Assembly: GCA_038124905.1 (NCBI GenBank)
Contig: JAYPCW010000047.1
Span: forward strand, 1-8,645
DNA length: 8,645 nt
Direction: 5' to 3'
DNA from: ATZT02 sp038124905
GTDB taxonomy: Bacteria > Actinomycetota > Actinomycetes > S36-B12 > UBA5976
Shown here: positions 5,716 to 8,645 of the stretch, piece by piece
Position numbering within the stretch: the stretch's first letter is position 1
Layout of the letters: the number at the start of each line of letters is the position of its first letter
Position numbers and translations under genes: made by a program
Notes under the pieces: model-generated
The model's database searches: none
Told to the model about the DNA's origin: nothing
Seen by the model: the letters and a program-made list of their open reading frames with translations, nothing else

Positions 5716-7880
5716 AAGCAAAACATGCTCGTAAAAAAGTTCGCGCGGGAAATTTTAAATTTACCTTTTTAGCATCACTAGTTCTTATAGTTTGGCTGGG
5801 CATTACGAGCTTTTTAGGGCCACTCTTTGGCACCTTGAGTAATGTGCAAGATAACGACAATGCAAATTTCTTGCCAAATTCTGCGGAATCCACTATCGCA
5901 AGTGAAAGAGCTGAGAAATTCAGAGTTGGTGATGGCTTACCCACAATTGTGGTGATCAGTGGTGATTTAACAGAAGAAAATATTGCCAAAGCTCAAGAAT
6001 TTGCCTCTGAAATAAAAGACATTGAAATTGAAGACAGTGAAGGAAAATTAGTTGGGGAGTACCTAGCAAGTACTGATCCGATTTTCCCACTAATTTCTGA
6101 AGACGAAAAAGCAATTTTACTAAGCGTAGATTTATCTTCTGAAGCAATTGCTAAGCCATTACCTGGTGGAGAACCAGCGCTACCAGCGGTAGTCAAAGCA
6201 ATTCGTGAAGCAGCTAGTGAAGTTGAAGGTTTGCAAATCAACGTTTCCGGTGCTGGTGGAATTCTGGCAGACTTCTTTGATTCGTTTGGTGAAATTGATT
6301 CCACGCTTCTACTAACTTCTTTGGCGGTTGTTGCGGTAATTTTGCTTTTTGTTTATCGCAGTCCTGTTTTATGGATCCTGCCGTTGTCGTCAGCTTTGCT
6401 AGCCTTAGCGACTGCTGGTGGAATCGTTTATTTATTGGCCGACAATGATTTAGTTGTTCTAAATGGACAGTCTCAAGGAATTCTTTTCGTACTAGTAATT
6501 GGTGCAGCAACCGATTATGCACTTTTGTTAGTGGCTCGCTACCGCGAAGAACTGCATCATCACGCCTCCCGATTCACTGCAATGAAAGTAGCCTGGAGAA
6601 ATATTCTCGAGCCGATATCTGCCTCAGCGGCCACCGCAATCGCCGCGCTAACTGTTTTATTGTTAAGTGAATTAAATTCAAATAGATCTACCGGCCCAAT
6701 CGCCGCGATAGGTATCGCTTCGGCCTACATAGTAATTTTGACGTTACTTCCAGCTCTACTACTTATTTTCGGTCGTTGGGTTTTTTGGCCCAGAATTCCA
6801 AAATTTGATGATGAAGATGAAAAACTTTCCGGCCTTTGGTCAAAAGTTGCTGCTGGCATAGGTAGACGCCCTCGAATAACTTGGATGGTCACGGTGTTAT
6901 TGCTAGGGGGATTTGCTGCCTATTCCACGCAATTTGAAGCTGATGGTTTAAGTCAAACTGATTCATTCGTAACAAAACCTGATTCGGTGATTGGTCAAGA
7001 AGTTTTAGCTAAACACTTTCCTGCTGGTGAAGGAAACCCCACAATCATTATTGCGCCTGCCGGTAAGGCTGACGAGGTACTTTCGGAATTAGCAGCAATT
7101 GATGGAGTCGAAGAGGTTCAACCGCTATTGAATCAACCAGTAGTTCCAGGAGCTCCACCAACAGACTTCACTCCGAAAGTTGTAGAAGATGAGGTATTGA
7201 TCTACGTAACTTTGGATGAACCAGCCGATTCAAATGCAGCTAGAGATTTAATAGTAGATATTCGAGAAGTTCTGCAAGAAATTGATTCTGAAGTATTAGT
7301 TGGTGGCTTTACTGCTGTTAATTATGATCTACAAGTTTCATCACAAAGAGATAATTTAGTAATTATTCCAACTATCTTAGTTGTTATCTTTATTATTTTG
7401 TCGTTGCTTTTAAGAAGCTTGCTAGCACCATTGATGTTGGTGGCGACTGTTGTTCTTTCATTTGCCGCAACGCTAGGTGTCAGTTCATTGGTATTTGAGT
7501 ACGTTTTTGAATTCCCAGGCTCGGACCCGCTCTTGCCATTGTTTGCCTTCGTATTTTTAGTGGGCCTAGGTATTGATTACAACATCTTTTTGATGACCAG
7601 GGTTCGTGAAGAAGCACAAAAAATTGGTACACGAGCAGGAATCCTTAAAGGTTTAACTGCGACCGGTGGTGTAATTACCAGCGCCGGAATTGTGCTTGCC
7701 GCTACCTTTTCGGTATTAGGCGTTTTACCGCTAGTGCTGTTAGCTCAAATTGGTTTCGTAGTTGCCTTTGGTGTGTTACTTGATGCGATTATCGTAAGAG
7801 CCCTACTTGTGCCAGCACTTACCTATGATGCGGGCAGAATTATTTGGGCGCCAAGCAAGTTGAGAAAAGGCCTTCCGTAA
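5712..7880 (+). CDS. MMPL family (RND superfamily) transporter
   Basis: An inner-membrane proton-driven exporter of the MMPL/RND superfamily, 722 residues from the preferred GTG start (735 from TTG 5673). It shows the internal duplication of the family. TM1 (about 18-40) is followed by an outside domain (about 45-195), then a TM2-TM6 block (about 197-357), TM7 (about 390-405), a second outside domain (about 406-545) and a TM8-TM12 block (about 549-705). Both halves carry the proton-relay Asp-Tyr pair in TM4 and TM10: GAATDYALLLVARYREE (D268, Y269) and GLGIDYNIFLMTRVREE (D622, Y623). There is no long C-terminal cytoplasmic extension as in mycobacterial MmpL3; the length resembles YdfJ-like actinobacterial members. 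The substrate is unknown; lipids or hydrophobic compounds are typical for the family. It is divergent from lipB and convergent with the FAD enzyme gene, 6 bp away. Confidence 0.93.
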   Translation: MKAKHARKKVRAGNFKFTFLASLVLIVWLGITSFLGPLFGTLSNVQDNDNANFLPNSAESTIASERAEKFRVGDGLPTIVVISGDLTEENIAKAQEFASEIKDIEIEDSEGKLVGEYLASTDPIFPLISEDEKAILLSVDLSSEAIAKPLPGGEPALPAVVKAIREAASEVEGLQINVSGAGGILADFFDSFGEIDSTLLLTSLAVVAVILLFVYRSPVLWILPLSSALLALATAGGIVYLLADNDLVVLNGQSQGILFVLVIGAATDYALLLVARYREELHHHASRFTAMKVAWRNILEPISASAATAIAALTVLLLSELNSNRSTGPIAAIGIASAYIVILTLLPALLLIFGRWVFWPRIPKFDDEDEKLSGLWSKVAAGIGRRPRITWMVTVLLLGGFAAYSTQFEADGLSQTDSFVTKPDSVIGQEVLAKHFPAGEGNPTIIIAPAGKADEVLSELAAIDGVEEVQPLLNQPVVPGAPPTDFTPKVVEDEVLIYVTLDEPADSNAARDLIVDIREVLQEIDSEVLVGGFTAVNYDLQVSSQRDNLVIIPTILVVIFIILSLLLRSLLAPLMLVATVVLSFAATLGVSSLVFEYVFEFPGSDPLLPLFAFVFLVGLGIDYNIFLMTRVREEAQKIGTRAGILKGLTATGGVITSAGIVLAATFSVLGVLPLVLLAQIGFVVAFGVLLDAIIVRALLVPALTYDAGRIIWAPSKLRKGLP

Positions 7881-7886
7881 AAATTC

Positions 7887-8645
7887 TTAAAGATTCAATA
7901 TTGCTTTAGCGGCACGAACACCGCTATCCAAGGCACCTTGAATCGATGAAAAGTTTCTATGGTCACCTGCAGCATATAAACCATCGGCTACTTTTATATT
8001 TCTGGTTGGATTGAATGGTGAATACATCGCAGGTAACGCATTAAGAATTTCATACTCAGCAACAAGTTCCCATTTTTGAGTCGGAAGTTGATAGAGATTT
8101 GCTAAGGCATTAAGTAAAGACTTTTTATCTAATTTGAAGTATTCCCCGATGGCAGAGGCGCTAACTAGTGCGGTATTTGGCGGGGCGTAATTTGCTGCGA
8201 TATTTGAAATTACCACACTATTAACCAAAGGGGCGTTTGGGCTAGCGTCAGTAACTAGTAATTTTTCACCTGAAAGTATTTCTGATTTCTCTTGATCGGC
8301 TACTAAATACCAGGTTTTAACTTTATGAACTTTTTGCTCAGCGAGTCCTAGTAACTTGGTGGCAACTTGTGAATCGGTAGCAAGAACAATATTTTTTGCA
8401 GCAAATTTTCCATTCTTGGTAGTGACCATCCTGGGAGCTATCTTTGAAACTTCATGATTAAAAAGAATTTTTGAAGGTGAGACGTTTGAGGCTAACTGCT
8501 CAGAAATTGCGCCCATTCCTTGGGCCGGCAATGCTGGCGTTCCTGAAAAAAATGAAGCTAAAACCTCGTCAAGAAACAAGCGAGAAGTTTCAAGTTTTGA
8601 TTCTAAAAAAACTCCACTCAAAAATGGCTTAAGAACTTTATTTAA
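7887..8645 (-). CDS. FAD-dependent oxidoreductase, amine oxidase-like (5' end outside window)
   Basis: The frame is open to the right edge without a stop, so 252 C-terminal residues are visible and the FAD-binding N-terminus lies outside. A TTG at 8621 is inside the gene and is not a likely start, since residues encoded upstream (LNKVLKPF) join smoothly to SGVFLESKLETS. The visible part has SGTPALPAQGMGAISEQLA, typical of the flavin amine oxidase/phytoene desaturase superfamily. It ends with the FAD-contacting C-terminal motif DGLYAAGDHRNFSSIQGALD, followed by SGVRAAKAIL. Related actinobacterial proteins are annotated as NAD(P)/FAD-dependent oxidoreductases; the substrate is unknown, and carotenoid, porphyrin or amine chemistry cannot be told apart here. 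The stop lies 6 bp from the convergent MMPL gene. Confidence 0.88.
   Translation of the reverse strand, partial: LNKVLKPFLSGVFLESKLETSRLFLDEVLASFFSGTPALPAQGMGAISEQLASNVSPSKILFNHEVSKIAPRMVTTKNGKFAAKNIVLATDSQVATKLLGLAEQKVHKVKTWYLVADQEKSEILSGEKLLVTDASPNAPLVNSVVISNIAANYAPPNTALVSASAIGEYFKLDKKSLLNALANLYQLPTQKWELVAEYEILNALPAMYSPFNPTRNIKVADGLYAAGDHRNFSSIQGALDSGVRAAKAILNL

Noticed and set aside
5603..5989. Minus-strand 128-residue frame upstream of lipB, overlapping the MMPL 5' end
   Set aside because: Most of it is antisense to the clear MMPL N-terminus, and it would run through the lipB promoter region; no recognisable family.

Overview
The window is an ordinary chromosomal segment of a low-GC actinobacterium (GC looks to be in the low-to-mid 40s by eye). 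The gene block lipB-lipA-DUF4191 protein-RDD protein-glnA is, from established knowledge, an actinobacterial neighbourhood also found around glnA1 in Mycobacterium and Streptomyces. The AT-rich codon use, very short intergenic gaps and overlapping genes suggest a streamlined genome, for example a freshwater planktonic lineage such as Nanopelagicales (acI). That placement is inference and was not tested by any search.

Layout from left to right: the possible first codons of a minus-strand gene (1-40); a 12-TM major facilitator transporter (minus, 37-1287); a strong hairpin terminator (1333-1371); type I glutamine synthetase glnA (minus, 1384-2808); a 112-bp divergent promoter region; a small RDD membrane protein (plus, 2921-3283); and a minus-strand operon lipB-lipA-DUF4191 (5589 down to 3280) whose three genes overlap by 4 and 8 bp. 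A second divergent region (5590-5711) precedes an MMPL/RND-type exporter (plus, 5712-7880). The window ends in the C-terminal part of a FAD-dependent amine-oxidase-like enzyme (minus, 7887-8645) that runs off the right edge.

Functional links: LipB moves an octanoyl group from acyl carrier protein to lipoate-dependent enzymes, and LipA inserts the two sulfurs to finish the lipoyl cofactor on site. The DUF4191 membrane protein is co-transcribed with them by gene overlap but has no known role. GlnA assimilates ammonium and keeps the tyrosine used for adenylylation control. The RDD gene and the lip operon converge so tightly that their stop codons overlap, and the MMPL and FAD genes also converge with 6 bp between them.

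No gap between genes exceeds 125 bp, and there is no sign of insertion sequences, phage, CRISPR, tRNA or rRNA. I found no convincing new multi-gene system. The points worth a second look are small regulatory features: an 11-nt match to the Shine-Dalgarno/anti-Shine-Dalgarno sequence next to the glnA terminator, a 15-codon upstream ORF overlapping the MMPL start, a palindrome around the MFS promoter, and several starts that look leaderless.
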